Positions 35,860-44,484 of a stretch of DNA of 64,000 nt are shown in pieces (within the stretch, counting starts at the first letter, position 1; every line of letters starts with the position of its first letter). Location: assembly GCF_001418225.1 (NCBI RefSeq), contig NZ_LIPT01000011.1:60225-124224 (forward strand), given 5' to 3'. The notes under the pieces are model-generated. The model saw nothing but the letters and a program-made list of their open reading frames with translations, made no database searches and had not been told where the DNA came from. The DNA is from Pannonibacter indicus. Its GTDB lineage: Bacteria; Pseudomonadota; Alphaproteobacteria; Rhizobiales; Stappiaceae. The position numbers were made by a program, and so were the translations under genes.

Positions 35860-37914
35860 ATGGACACGATGATCGAACTGCCGGCGCTTCGCCGGTCGGC
35901 GGAGCTTGCGCCGAACACTGTCGACAACGACGCACGCACGGTCGAGGTGATCTGGTCGGCGGGCGCGCGCGTCCGGCGGGCGAGGTTCTTCGGCGATCCC
36001 TATGACGAGGAGCTGAGCCTCGACCCTTCCCATGTGCGGCTAGAACGGCTGAACGCGGGCGCGCCGTTCCTGAAGGTGCACGAGCTCGACACGCTCGACG
36101 CGGTGATCGGCTCGGTCGTGCCGGGTTCCGCCCGGATCGAGAATGGCCGCGGCATTGCGCTGGTCCGGATCAGCGAGCGCGCCGATGTCGAGCCGATCTG
36201 GCGCGACATCCAGGCCGGGCACATCCGGGCCGTCTCGATCGGCTACCAGGTCCACCGCTTCGACATCTCTAAGCCCGATGGCCAGCGCGAGCTTTGGCGG
36301 GCGGTCGACTGGACCCCGTTCGAGATCTCGGCCGTGCCGGTCGGCGCCGATCCCGCCGCGGGCTTCCGCGCCAAGGGCGAACAACACGATTGCGTCCTCC
36401 ATCGCCGGGACGCCCTCACAGAGCAAGGAGCATCCCCGATGACCGACAAGACTCCGGCCGCTCCGGCCGACCAGACCAACGAGACGGCAGCGACCGAGGA
36501 GACCACCATGACCGACGAAAGGACCGGCGCGGCCGAGACGCAGGCGCACGCCGCCGACACGCGCAACCAGCCCAAATCCCAGACCCAAGGGTCCGCATCA
36601 GCGAAACCGGAAACGCCCGACACCGAGGCTGTCGCGACCCGCGCCCGCGAGGCGGAGCGCGACCGCGTCTCGACCATCTACGATCTGGCGGGCCGTTTGA
36701 ACCTCGAGCGCAGCTTCGCCGAGGATCTGGTGAAGCGCGGTGTCGGTGTCAACGACGCTCGCCGCCTGATCCTCGATCAGGTCGTCGCGAAGTCGGACGA
36801 AACCCGGACCTTCGGCCAGGTGTCGGTCCCGCTCGGCGGGCGCGACGAGCGCATCACCCGTCGCGACGCGGTGGCGAACGCGCTGCTGCACCGCTACAGC
36901 CCGACGCTGTTCCCGCTCGAAGATGCCGCGCGCCAGTACCGCGGCATGACGCTCTTGGAACTCGCCCGCGAAAGCCTCGGCAATGTCGGAGTCAATACCC
37001 GCGGCCTGTCGCGCGACGAGGTTGCGACCCGCGCGCTGCATTCGACCTCGGACTTCCCCGAGATCCTCGCCACCGTCACCAACAAGACCCTGCGGCAGGC
37101 CTACGAGGCCTATCCCCGGACCTTCTCGCTCTTCTGCCGCCAGGTGCTGGCGACCGACTTCAAGGCGATGCACCGGGTGCAGCTCGGTGAAGCGCCGCAA
37201 CTGCTGGAAGTCGGCGAGAGCGGCGAGTTCAAGCGCGGCACGCTCGGCGAGTCGAAGGAGAGCTACAAGGTCAAGACCTATGGCCGGGTGGTCGCGATCA
37301 CCCGCCAGACGCTGATCAACGACGATCTCGACGCTTTCACGCGCATCCCGGCGATGTACGGCAACTCCATCGCCCAGCTGGAAAGCGATGTCGTCTGGGG
37401 GATCATTACCGCGAACCCGGCGATGGCCGATGGCACGGCGCTGTTCCACGCCAACCACAAGAACCTCGCAGGCACCGGTGCGGCGCTGGATGTGAGCAGC
37501 GTCGGTGCGGCACGCGCCGCCATGGCGAAGCAGACCGGGCTCGACAAGAAGACGGTGCTGAACATCCGTCCCGCCTTCCTGATCGTGCCCGCCGCGCTGG
37601 AACTGAAGGCCGAGCAGCTGGTCGCCCAGAACCTCGTGCCCGCCCAGAGCGGGAACGTCGTGCCGCAGTCGATCCGCACGCTGGCACCGATCAGCGAGCC
37701 CCGGCTCGATGCCGCCAGCGAAACCGCCTGGTATCTGGCGGCGAGCCCGAACCAGATCGACACCATCGAATACGCCTATCTCGAGGGTCAGCAGGGCGCC
37801 TACATCGAGACGCGCAACGGCTTCGATGTCGACGGTGTCGAGATCAAGTGCCGCCTCGACTTCGGCGCCAAGGCCATCGACTGGCGTGGCCTCTACAAGA
37901 ACCCGGGCGCGTAA
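35860..37914 (+). CDS. Fused prohead protease / major capsid protein
   Basis: A 684-residue single ORF. Residues about 1-175 form a prohead protease of the S78/U35 type (AGAPFLKVHELDTLDAVIGS with the catalytic His, and HIRAVSIGYQV containing the Ser). A disordered, Ala/Thr/Glu-rich delta-like spacer follows (about 190-260), then a major capsid protein resembling Mu gpT (LGNVGVNTRGLSRDEVATRA, FHANHKNLAGTGAALDVSSV). In most phages these are separate genes; here the protease probably cuts itself from the shell protein during assembly. No frameshift is needed. Confidence 0.9.
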   Translation: MDTMIELPALRRSAELAPNTVDNDARTVEVIWSAGARVRRARFFGDPYDEELSLDPSHVRLERLNAGAPFLKVHELDTLDAVIGSVVPGSARIENGRGIALVRISERADVEPIWRDIQAGHIRAVSIGYQVHRFDISKPDGQRELWRAVDWTPFEISAVPVGADPAAGFRAKGEQHDCVLHRRDALTEQGASPMTDKTPAAPADQTNETAATEETTMTDERTGAAETQAHAADTRNQPKSQTQGSASAKPETPDTEAVATRAREAERDRVSTIYDLAGRLNLERSFAEDLVKRGVGVNDARRLILDQVVAKSDETRTFGQVSVPLGGRDERITRRDAVANALLHRYSPTLFPLEDAARQYRGMTLLELARESLGNVGVNTRGLSRDEVATRALHSTSDFPEILATVTNKTLRQAYEAYPRTFSLFCRQVLATDFKAMHRVQLGEAPQLLEVGESGEFKRGTLGESKESYKVKTYGRVVAITRQTLINDDLDAFTRIPAMYGNSIAQLESDVVWGIITANPAMADGTALFHANHKNLAGTGAALDVSSVGAARAAMAKQTGLDKKTVLNIRPAFLIVPAALELKAEQLVAQNLVPAQSGNVVPQSIRTLAPISEPRLDAASETAWYLAASPNQIDTIEYAYLEGQQGAYIETRNGFDVDGVEIKCRLDFGAKAIDWRGLYKNPGA

Positions 37915-37943
37915 CGCGCATCCCATCCCGACCCCTGACATCC

Positions 37944-37965
37944 GGGCGGTCCTGACGGGCCGCCC
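37944..37965 (+). terminator. Hairpin after the capsid gene
   Basis: GGGCGG and CCGCCC pair across a 10-nt loop, followed by TTCGTCTTT. A modest intrinsic terminator or attenuator that may lower expression of downstream genes relative to the capsid. Confidence 0.5.
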
Positions 37966-37992
37966 TTCGTCTTTCCACGAGGACCCTCTTCC

Positions 37993-38328
37993 ATGAAAAA
38001 TTACGTCCAGCCCGGCAACACCATCACCCTGACCGCCCCCTATGCCGTCGTCTCCGGCGAGGGCCTGCTCGTCGGCTCGATCTTCGGCGTGGCCGCAGGA
38101 ACTGCCGCCAGTGGCGAGCCCGTCGAGACCGTGCTCGTCGGCGTCTTCGACCTGACGAAGGTCGGCAGCCAGGCCTGGACCGTCGGCGCAAAGGTCTATT
38201 GGGACGATACCAACAAGCGCACCACGACCGTTTCGACCGATAACACGCTCATCGGTGTGGCCGTCGAGGCCGTGGCGAGCGGCGCGAGCGACACCATCGG
38301 CAGGGTGCGCCTGAACGCGAGCTTCTGA
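37993..38328 (+). CDS. Head decoration-like protein (DUF2190)
   Basis: A 111-residue beta-rich protein starting MKNYVQPGNTITLTAPYAVV, with GAKVYWDDTNKRTTT and a C-terminal IGVAVEAVASG. This is the DUF2190 capsid-decoration family usually placed right after the capsid gene. Its stop overlaps the next ATG. Confidence 0.88.
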   Translation: MKNYVQPGNTITLTAPYAVVSGEGLLVGSIFGVAAGTAASGEPVETVLVGVFDLTKVGSQAWTVGAKVYWDDTNKRTTTVSTDNTLIGVAVEAVASGASDTIGRVRLNASF

Positions 38329-38639
38329 TGAGTGCTTTCGTCGCCGCGCTCAGTGCGCTCTTCGCCGATCCGAACATCGGTCGGGATGCTGTCTACATCG
38401 TTGACGGCGGCGTGCCCGTTCCGGTGCGCATCGTCGCCCGACGGGCCGATACGATTACCGACTTCGGTGATGCGCGGCTCTGGTCGGAAACAACGCGGGT
38501 CGACCTGCGCGTGACGGAAGTAGCCGAGCCCCGGCCTGGCGATCGCATCGAGATTGGTGGCGATACCTTCCTCATTCAGGGTGAACCCGTCCGCGACCGC
38601 GAGCGGCTCGTCTGGACAGTGGACCTGAGGCCCGCATGA
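38328..38639 (+). CDS. Head-tail connector protein
   Basis: A 103-residue beta-rich protein with DAVYIVDGGVPVPVRIVARR, then RVTEVAEPRPGDRIEIGGDT. Its size and site, between decoration and tail completion genes, match FII-like or head-tail adaptor proteins. It overlaps both neighbours by 1-4 nt. Confidence 0.75.
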   Translation: MSAFVAALSALFADPNIGRDAVYIVDGGVPVPVRIVARRADTITDFGDARLWSETTRVDLRVTEVAEPRPGDRIEIGGDTFLIQGEPVRDRERLVWTVDLRPA

Positions 38640-39265
38640 GGTTCGGCGTCAACATCGTCGGCGATATCGTCCGCCTGATGGAAGCAGAGGTGAAGGCCGG
38701 GGAGAAGGCCGTCACCACGGCGATGCGCGACGCCGGGACCGGCCTCAAGACCGCCTGGCGCGCGCAGATCACCGGCGCGGGTCTCGGAGCGCGGCTTGCC
38801 CGCACCATCCGGTCGGAGCAGTTCCCGAAAGGCAGGACCAGCCTCAATGCGGCGGCACTGGTCTGGTCGAAGGCGCCGGTGATCGTCGGCGCGCACGACA
38901 CCGGCCTGCTGATCCGCTCGAAGAACGGGTTCTGGCTGGCAATCCCGACGCCTGCGGCGGGCAAGTCCCTGCGCGGCGGGCGGATCACTCCCGATGAATG
39001 GGAACGTCGCACCGGCCTGCGCCTGCGCTTCGTCTATCGCCGGATGGGTCCGAGCCTGCTGGTCGCCGAGGGGCGACTGAACAAGAAGGGCCGTGCCGTG
39101 GCATCACGGTCGAAGACCGGCCGGGGGCTGACCACCGTTCCGATCTTCCTGCTGGTCCCACAGGTGAGACTGCCGAAGCGGCTGGACCTCGAGCGGGATG
39201 CGGAGCGGGTGCTTGATGCGGTGCCGGGGCTGATCGTGGCAAACTGGGTGGAGCCCGGCTCCTGA
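38636..39265 (+). CDS. Tail completion protein (DUF6441-like)
   Basis: A 209-residue protein with MRFGVNIVGDIVRLMEAEVK, a helical middle and a C-terminal TTVPIFLLVPQVRLPKRLDL. It matches a family I associate with DUF6441 that occupies the gpZ-like tail completion position in GTA-like prophages. It overlaps the connector gene by 4 nt. A toxin-antitoxin pair follows it. Confidence 0.75.
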   Translation: MRFGVNIVGDIVRLMEAEVKAGEKAVTTAMRDAGTGLKTAWRAQITGAGLGARLARTIRSEQFPKGRTSLNAAALVWSKAPVIVGAHDTGLLIRSKNGFWLAIPTPAAGKSLRGGRITPDEWERRTGLRLRFVYRRMGPSLLVAEGRLNKKGRAVASRSKTGRGLTTVPIFLLVPQVRLPKRLDLERDAERVLDAVPGLIVANWVEPGS

Positions 39266-39292
39266 CAGCAGGAGGTCGACATTCAGGGACTA

Positions 39293-39309
39293 TTGGCATA
39301 TATTGCCAA
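39293..39309. promoter_or_regulatory. Operator-like dyad before parDE
   Basis: TTGGCA-TATAT-TGCCAA is a 6-bp-arm palindrome 21 nt before the ParD-like ATG. It overlaps an AT-rich stretch suited to a promoter. ParD autorepression at such dyads is known for the family; here it is inferred. Confidence 0.6.
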
Positions 39310-39330
39310 CATCCTTGATGGAGACCGTGG

Positions 39331-39588
39331 ATGGCCACCCGAAACGTCGTTCTAACCGAAACCCAATCCGCTCTGGTCGACCGCCTGGTCGCCTCCGGGC
39401 GCTATCAGAATGCCTCGGAAGCCATGCGGGCCGGCCTGCGGCTGCTCGAACGCGAGGAAGCCGAGCTTGGCGCGTTGCGCGACCGGCTGACGACCGGGCT
39501 GGAACAGGCCCGGCGCGGTGATCTGGCCGAGGGGAGCGGTGAAGATGCGATCCGGCGCGCCTTTGCCTCGGCGCGCCAATCGTCCTGA
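39331..39588 (+). CDS. ParD-like antitoxin
   Basis: An 85-residue ribbon-helix-helix protein: RNVVLTETQSALVDRLVASG, then YQNASEAMRAGLRLLEREE, with a C-terminal tail that would bind the toxin. It lies inside the phage late operon with its own operator-like dyad. The stop TGA overlaps the toxin ATG. Confidence 0.93.
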   Translation: MATRNVVLTETQSALVDRLVASGRYQNASEAMRAGLRLLEREEAELGALRDRLTTGLEQARRGDLAEGSGEDAIRRAFASARQSS

Positions 39589-39932
39589 TGCCGAAGCCAT
39601 GGCGCCTGACGCGGCAGGCTGAAACCTCACTCGTCGACATCGCGAACTGGACCCTTGAGACCTTCGGCCCTCGACAGGCAGCGGCCTATGAGGAGGACCT
39701 GATCGCCCGCTGCACGGAGATCGCGGCCGGTACGGCCATGTCGCAGGACTGCCGCCGGATCATCGACCCGGAGCTGCCCGAGGATCTGCGCTTCGCGCGC
39801 TGCGGCCAGCATTTCGTCATCTTCGTCGAGGACGCCGAGCAGGTGATCATCGTCGATTTCCTGCATGCTCGCTCGGACCTGCCGCGACGGCTGGCCGCCC
39901 TCACGGATCCGAAACCCGACAGGGATCGCTAA
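39588..39932 (+). CDS. ParE-like toxin (RelE/ParE superfamily)
   Basis: A 114-residue toxin with WRLTRQAETSLVDIANWTLE, FGPRQAAAYEEDLIARCTEI and HFVIFVEDAEQVIIVDFLHA, the ParE pattern. ParE toxins poison DNA gyrase. It is coupled to the ParD-like gene and followed by the tail terminator gene 31 nt later in the same direction. Confidence 0.92.
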   Translation: MPKPWRLTRQAETSLVDIANWTLETFGPRQAAAYEEDLIARCTEIAAGTAMSQDCRRIIDPELPEDLRFARCGQHFVIFVEDAEQVIIVDFLHARSDLPRRLAALTDPKPDRDR

Positions 39933-39963
39933 AGCCGGGCCGGTCCCGGAAACCGGGATCGCC

Positions 39964-40383
39964 ATGCCCACCACCCGCGAAACCGTCCTCGCCGCGCTGC
40001 ACGCGCGGCTTTCGGCGTTGCCCGCCACCGCCCTCCGCGGCGAGGTGCTGCCCGAACGTGTGCCGGCAGCCGGGCTGCTGATCCTGCGCGACGGCGAACC
40101 TGGCGAGCCCGAGGTGACGCTGTCACCCCTGCGCTATCACTACCAGCACCGTGCAGAGATCGAAGCCGTGGTGCAGGGCGCGAGCCGGGACACGGGTTTC
40201 GACACGCTCTGCGCCAGCATCGGCGCGGCGCTCGCCGCGGACCGCACGCTCGGCGGTCTCTGCGACTGGGTCGAGGCAGAGGCCCCGCAGCCCGTCGATC
40301 TGCCGGTGGACGGCGCGGCCAGCCTGAAGGCGGCCGTCATTCCGGTGGTGCTGCATTATTCCACGGCCGACCCGCTCGGCTGA
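39964..40383 (+). CDS. Tail terminator-like protein
   Basis: A 139-residue protein: TTRETVLAALHARLSALPAT, GLLILRDGEPGEPEVTLSPL, YHYQHRAEIEAVVQGA and a final VVLHYSTADPLG. This order of helix and strands is that of gpU-like tail terminators. It is placed directly before the tail tube gene, as expected. Confidence 0.78.
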   Translation: MPTTRETVLAALHARLSALPATALRGEVLPERVPAAGLLILRDGEPGEPEVTLSPLRYHYQHRAEIEAVVQGASRDTGFDTLCASIGAALAADRTLGGLCDWVEAEAPQPVDLPVDGAASLKAAVIPVVLHYSTADPLG

Positions 40384-40406
40384 ACCCCTTCGACAAGGAG
40401 ACCGAC

Positions 40407-41351
40407 ATGGCACGCGCCCAAGGGGCGCGGGCGCGGATGGCGCTCGCGTTCGAGACGACCTATGGCACGCCGCCCGGCAGCGGCTATACGAGGATGCCCT
40501 TTGCCAGCGCCACGCTCGGGGCGGAACAGCCGCTCCTGAACTCGGAGCTTCTGGGCTACGGCCGCGACCCTCTCGCGCCCATCAAGGACGCGGTAACCGC
40601 CGATGGCGATGTGGTGGTGCCGATCGACGCCGAGGCGTTCGGCTTCTGGCTGAAGGCGGCCTTCGGCGCGCCGACCACCACCGGAAGCTCGCCCGGTCCA
40701 TATACCCATACGTTCCAGTCCGGCAGCTGGACGCTGCCCAGCATGGCGATCGAAACCGCCATGCCCGAGGTGCCGCGCTACGCCATGTATTCCGGCGTGG
40801 TGCTGGACCAGCTCAGCTGGCAGATGCAGCGTTCGGGCCTGCTCACCGCCACCGCGCGGCTGGTGGCGCAGGGCGAGACGGTGGCCACGACCAGTGGCGC
40901 GGGAACACCGACGGAGCTCGACCTGATCCGTTTCGGGCATTTCAACGGCTCGATCAAACGCAATGGCACAGCACTCGGCAACGTGATCTCGACCGAGATC
41001 ACCTATGCCAACAATCTCGACCGGATCGAGACCATCCGCGCCGACGGCATGATCGACGGCGCAGATCCCTCGATCGCCGCGCTCACCGGACGCACCGAGG
41101 TGCGCTTCGCAGACAGCACGCTCGTCAGTCAGGCGATCAGCGGCACGCCCTGCGAACTGGAATTCGCCTACGGCCTGACCTCGGGCCAGAGCTTCACCTT
41201 CACCGTCCACGCCGTCTATCTGCCGCGCCCGCGGATCGAGATTTCCGGACCGCAGGGCGTGCAGGCCAGCTTCGACTGGCAGGCCGCGCGCGACGCTGCG
41301 CTCGGGCGGATGTGCACCGCCGTTCTCGTCAACGACATCGAGGAATATTGA
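40407..41351 (+). CDS. Phage tail tube protein
   Basis: A 314-residue beta-rich protein starting ARAQGARARMALAFETTYGT. AFGAPTTTGSSPGPYTHTFQ and MPEVPRYAMYSGVVLDQLSW match long-tailed phage tube proteins. It polymerises to form the tail tube and is normally abundant. The tail chaperone genes follow after 2 nt. Confidence 0.88.
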   Translation: MARAQGARARMALAFETTYGTPPGSGYTRMPFASATLGAEQPLLNSELLGYGRDPLAPIKDAVTADGDVVVPIDAEAFGFWLKAAFGAPTTTGSSPGPYTHTFQSGSWTLPSMAIETAMPEVPRYAMYSGVVLDQLSWQMQRSGLLTATARLVAQGETVATTSGAGTPTELDLIRFGHFNGSIKRNGTALGNVISTEITYANNLDRIETIRADGMIDGADPSIAALTGRTEVRFADSTLVSQAISGTPCELEFAYGLTSGQSFTFTVHAVYLPRPRIEISGPQGVQASFDWQAARDAALGRMCTAVLVNDIEEY

Positions 41352-41353
41352 CC

Positions 41354-41791
41354 ATGATCCGTCTCGATCTTTCCGCCGGGCCGAAATGGCTCGATCTCGG
41401 CCACGGCCTGCGCCTGCACGTCCTGCCCGTCACCACCGCGATCATGGTGGCCGCACGCAACGACCCAGTTGTCGAAGCACTGCCCGAAGGGGCGAGCAAG
41501 GAGGAGCAGGCGCTGGTCATGGCCAAGGCCGTCGCCCGCCGCGTGGTCTCCGACTGGGAGGGCGTCGGCGATGCCGATGGCGATCCAGTTCCCGTCACAC
41601 CGGAAGGGATCGACGCGCTTCTCGACATCTGGCCGGTGTTCGAGGCCTTCCAGACCCGCTGCCTTGCGCCGCACCTGATGCTGGACGCCGAAAAAAACGT
41701 CTCCGCGCTCTCGCCGAATGGCACTTCGGAGGGGGCGAAAGCTACTGCAACGCCTGCCAAGGCCCGTGTCCGGACTGCCCGGCGCGGGTGA
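41354..41791 (+). CDS. Tail assembly chaperone, short form (gpG-like)
   Basis: A 145-residue protein: MIRLDLSAGPKWLDLGHGLR, EEQALVMAKAVARRVVSDWE and a helical part ending LAPHLMLDAEK. After residue 115 the zero-frame tail is Ala/Thr-rich and ends in RTARRG. It is located between tail tube and tape measure genes, the lambda G position. A slippery heptamer at 41692-41698 allows a longer product. Confidence 0.8.
   Translation: MIRLDLSAGPKWLDLGHGLRLHVLPVTTAIMVAARNDPVVEALPEGASKEEQALVMAKAVARRVVSDWEGVGDADGDPVPVTPEGIDALLDIWPVFEAFQTRCLAPHLMLDAEKNVSALSPNGTSEGAKATATPAKARVRTARRG
41692..41698 (+). promoter_or_regulatory. -1 frameshift slippery heptamer A AAA AAC
   Basis: The zero-frame codons GAA AAA AAC give the classical X XXY YYZ heptamer A AAA AAC. 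A -1 slip enters the frame of the downstream DUF1799-like segment. The site lies where lambda-like phages place the G/GT frameshift. No stimulatory pseudoknot was worked out by eye. Confidence 0.75.
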
Positions 41792-42069
41792 ACCATCCGG
41801 AAACTCCGGAAGGTTGGCAGGTCTGGGATCTGGCACAGCGCCTGATCGGGCAGCTTCGCGTCACGACCGGCATGGGCGGCGGTGCCGTCATCGGCTGGGA
41901 CATGGGGACGGCGCTCGCCATGGCGCGGGCGCTCGGGGTCGATCCGCTGATCGCCGCCGAATGCCTGCCCGAGATCGAGGCGGTGATGGTGCGCAAGTTT
42001 AACGAGCAGATGGCATCCGGTGATCGGCCAGGTCCGGAAGATCAGATCCGATCCATCCGGTCCCGGTAA
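41693..42069 (+). CDS. Tail chaperone frameshift extension (gpT-like, DUF1799/DUF7697-like)
   Basis: This frame continues from the slip site as KRLRALAEWHFGGGESYCNA, then a four-cysteine segment (CNACQGPCPDC) and GWQVWDLAQRLIGQLRVTTG. It ends with a helical AECLPEIEAVMVRKFNEQ part. The middle and end resemble DUF1799-type tail proteins. It could also be started separately at GTG 41788, which overlaps the short-form stop, but the conserved-looking Cys-rich part upstream of that GTG favours frameshifting. The last 28 nt overlap the convergent AbrB-like gene. Confidence 0.7.
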
Positions 42070-42254
42070 CCGCCCGCCGACGCGCCCTTTGCGATGCCGG
42101 CCAGCTGGCCCCGCTCCGGCACCGGCATCAGCAGAATGCCGGTCCCCTTCGGGATGAGAGCGAAGACCTGACCGGCCTTCCATCCCCGCGACGCCCGAAT
42201 CTTCGCCGGGATCGCGATCTGGAACTTCGGGGACAGGATGGCGGTCTCGGACAT
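42042..42254 (-). CDS. AbrB/VapB-type DNA-binding protein, antisense in the tail operon
   Basis: A 70-residue protein with a SpoVT/AbrB swapped-hairpin domain: AILSPKFQIAIPAKIRASRG, then KAGQVFALIPKGTGILLMPV, and a short C-terminal tail. Proteins like this are antitoxins or small regulators. No toxin gene is adjacent on its strand. It faces against the late genes between the chaperone and tape measure, overlapping the chaperone end. Start at 42254. Confidence 0.8.
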   Translation of the reverse strand: MSETAILSPKFQIAIPAKIRASRGWKAGQVFALIPKGTGILLMPVPERGQLAGIAKGASAGGYRDRMDRI

Positions 42255-42324
42255 GGCCCGAGTCTCCCTCGTTCGATGCCTCAGCGCAAGGCGAACGCTG
42301 CCACCCTTTCGGGAACGATGACCC

Positions 42325-44475
42325 ATGGCCCAGAAACGCGTCTCCGTCCGCCTCGTCGCCGAAGGCGGCCGGCAGGTGAAGGCCGAGTTTGCTGGCGTAG
42401 GCGATGCGGGCGAAAGCAACTTCAAGCGGATCGAGCGGCAGGCCGACATCACCGGCGCGGTGGTGCGCCGGGTCATGGGCGTCCTTGGTGCTGCGATCAG
42501 CACGCGCCAGCTCATCGCCTATGCCGACCAGTGGACCGACCTGCGCTCGCGTGTCGATCTCGCCACCGGCTCGCAGGAAACGGGCGCGGCCGTCATGGAC
42601 CGGCTCGCCGCCATGGCGCGCCGGACCTATTCGAGCCTCGGCCAGACCACGGAGTCCTGGCTCGCCAATGCCACGGCGCTACGCGAACTGGGGCTGACGA
42701 CGGCGGAATCGCTGGATTTCACCGAGGCGTTGAACAACGCCATGGTCGTCTCGGGCGCGCGGGCCGAGCGCGCGGCCTCGGTGCAGAACGCGCTGTCGAA
42801 GGCCATGGCCCTCGGCACGCTCAGCGGAGACAACCTCAATACCGTGATCCAGAGCGGCGGGCGGCTCGCGGAGCTGCTGGCGTCCGAGCTTGGCACCACC
42901 GTCTCGGGCCTGCGCACCCTCGGTCAGCAAGGGACGATTACCGGCGATGTCATCCGCACGGCGCTGATCGGCAATCTCGAGCTGCTGCGCGAGGAAGCCG
43001 ACAGCATGCCGGCGACCATCGGCGATGCCTTCACGCTGATCAGCAACGCCGCCCTGCAACTGGTCGGGACTTGGGATCAGATGGCGGGCGCTACCTCGAC
43101 GGTGGCCGAAGGGCTGATCCTTCTTGCCGACAACCTCGAGAGGCTCGCGGCCATCGGCATCGCCTTCGCCGGCTTCATGGCCGGACGCTGGGTCGCGGCG
43201 TTCGTTGCTGCCCGTGTCGCGACCTTCAGCCTGTCGGGTGCGCTGACGCTGCTGCGCGGCGCCATCATCCGCACCGGGATCGGCGCGCTGATCGTCGGTG
43301 CGGGCGAACTGATCTACTGGTTCGGGCAGCTCGTGAAGGGCGCGGGCGGCTTCGGTTCGGCGCTCGAGTTGATGGGCAACGTGGCGCGTGCCGTCTGGGA
43401 CGGGATCAAGGCCACGCTCGGCTCTTTCGTGGACGACTTCCGCGCCCTGCGCGCCGATATCGAGGCGATCTGGCTGCGGCTGATGGCCTTCCTGTCGAAC
43501 AAATGGGCAGATTTCCTTGGCACCATCGGACCGACATTCAATGCGGTCGCCGAGACGATCGGTGCCGACGCGCGGATCGACTGGTTCGGGGCGCAGTCTT
43601 ATGCCTCGATGCTCGATCACGCCGCCAGCAATGCCGGCGCGATGGCCGACCGCTACCGCCAGCGCGCGGCCGAGACCAGGGCCGGAGCCTTCGATGGTGT
43701 GGGCGCGGCTATGCAGGCGCTGCGCGATGCACTGAGCGGCGGGGACGCCGAGAACCCGCTGGACGAGGCTGCCGCATCGGCGGGCCGGGTGACGGCGGCT
43801 CTGAACGATGCCACGACAGCTGCCGGTCGTGCCGGAGCCGCCGGGCGCAGTGCCGGCGAGCAGACGAAGGCTGGGGCCGAGGCTGCCGCGACCGGATGGG
43901 CGGCGGTGAGCCAGACCCTGGCCGACTATGCCACAAAGGCGCGCGAGATCGGCGGCGACATCGGCAACGCATTGGTGGGAGCGTTCCGCAGCGCCGAGAA
44001 CGCGATCGGCGAGTTCGTGAAGACCGGCAAGCTGAAGTTCGGCGACCTGGTCACCTCGCTGATCGCCGATCTGGCAAAGCTAGCAGCCCGGCGTTTCATC
44101 CTCGGCCCGCTGGCAGGCGTGCTTTCCGGTGTTTTGGGCAATCTCGGCGGCGGGATCTTCGCCAACATCCTGCACGCCGGCGGCATGGTCGGTTCTGCGG
44201 GACCGGGCCGCATCGTGCCCGCGCACGCCTTCGTCAATGCCCCGCGCATGCATTCCGGGGGCTGGGCGGGGCTCAGGCCCGACGAAGTGCCTGCGATCCT
44301 GCAACGTGGCGAGCGGGTACTCTCGCGGCGAGAGGCAGCAGGTTACGGCCCCACCGCCGCGCAGACCGTCAATGTCACGATCAATGCCCGCGATGCCGAG
44401 AGCTTCCGGCAGTCCCGCACGCAGATCGCGGCCGATATCGCCCGCGCGGTCTCGCTCGGCCGAAGGGGCATGTGA
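42325..44475 (+). CDS. Tail tape measure protein
   Basis: A 716-residue protein that is largely helical, with hydrophobic stretches between about 270 and 340 (AAIGIAFAGFMAGRWVAAFV and following). A C-terminal lambda H-like end has GGMVGSAGPGRIVPAHAFVN and LQRGERVLSRREAAGYG. It sets tail length and helps DNA entry. Its length predicts a fairly short non-contractile tail compared with lambda. Confidence 0.92.
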   Translation: MAQKRVSVRLVAEGGRQVKAEFAGVGDAGESNFKRIERQADITGAVVRRVMGVLGAAISTRQLIAYADQWTDLRSRVDLATGSQETGAAVMDRLAAMARRTYSSLGQTTESWLANATALRELGLTTAESLDFTEALNNAMVVSGARAERAASVQNALSKAMALGTLSGDNLNTVIQSGGRLAELLASELGTTVSGLRTLGQQGTITGDVIRTALIGNLELLREEADSMPATIGDAFTLISNAALQLVGTWDQMAGATSTVAEGLILLADNLERLAAIGIAFAGFMAGRWVAAFVAARVATFSLSGALTLLRGAIIRTGIGALIVGAGELIYWFGQLVKGAGGFGSALELMGNVARAVWDGIKATLGSFVDDFRALRADIEAIWLRLMAFLSNKWADFLGTIGPTFNAVAETIGADARIDWFGAQSYASMLDHAASNAGAMADRYRQRAAETRAGAFDGVGAAMQALRDALSGGDAENPLDEAAASAGRVTAALNDATTAAGRAGAAGRSAGEQTKAGAEAAATGWAAVSQTLADYATKAREIGGDIGNALVGAFRSAENAIGEFVKTGKLKFGDLVTSLIADLAKLAARRFILGPLAGVLSGVLGNLGGGIFANILHAGGMVGSAGPGRIVPAHAFVNAPRMHSGGWAGLRPDEVPAILQRGERVLSRREAAGYGPTAAQTVNVTINARDAESFRQSRTQIAADIARAVSLGRRGM

Positions 44476-44484
44476 GGCATCGTC

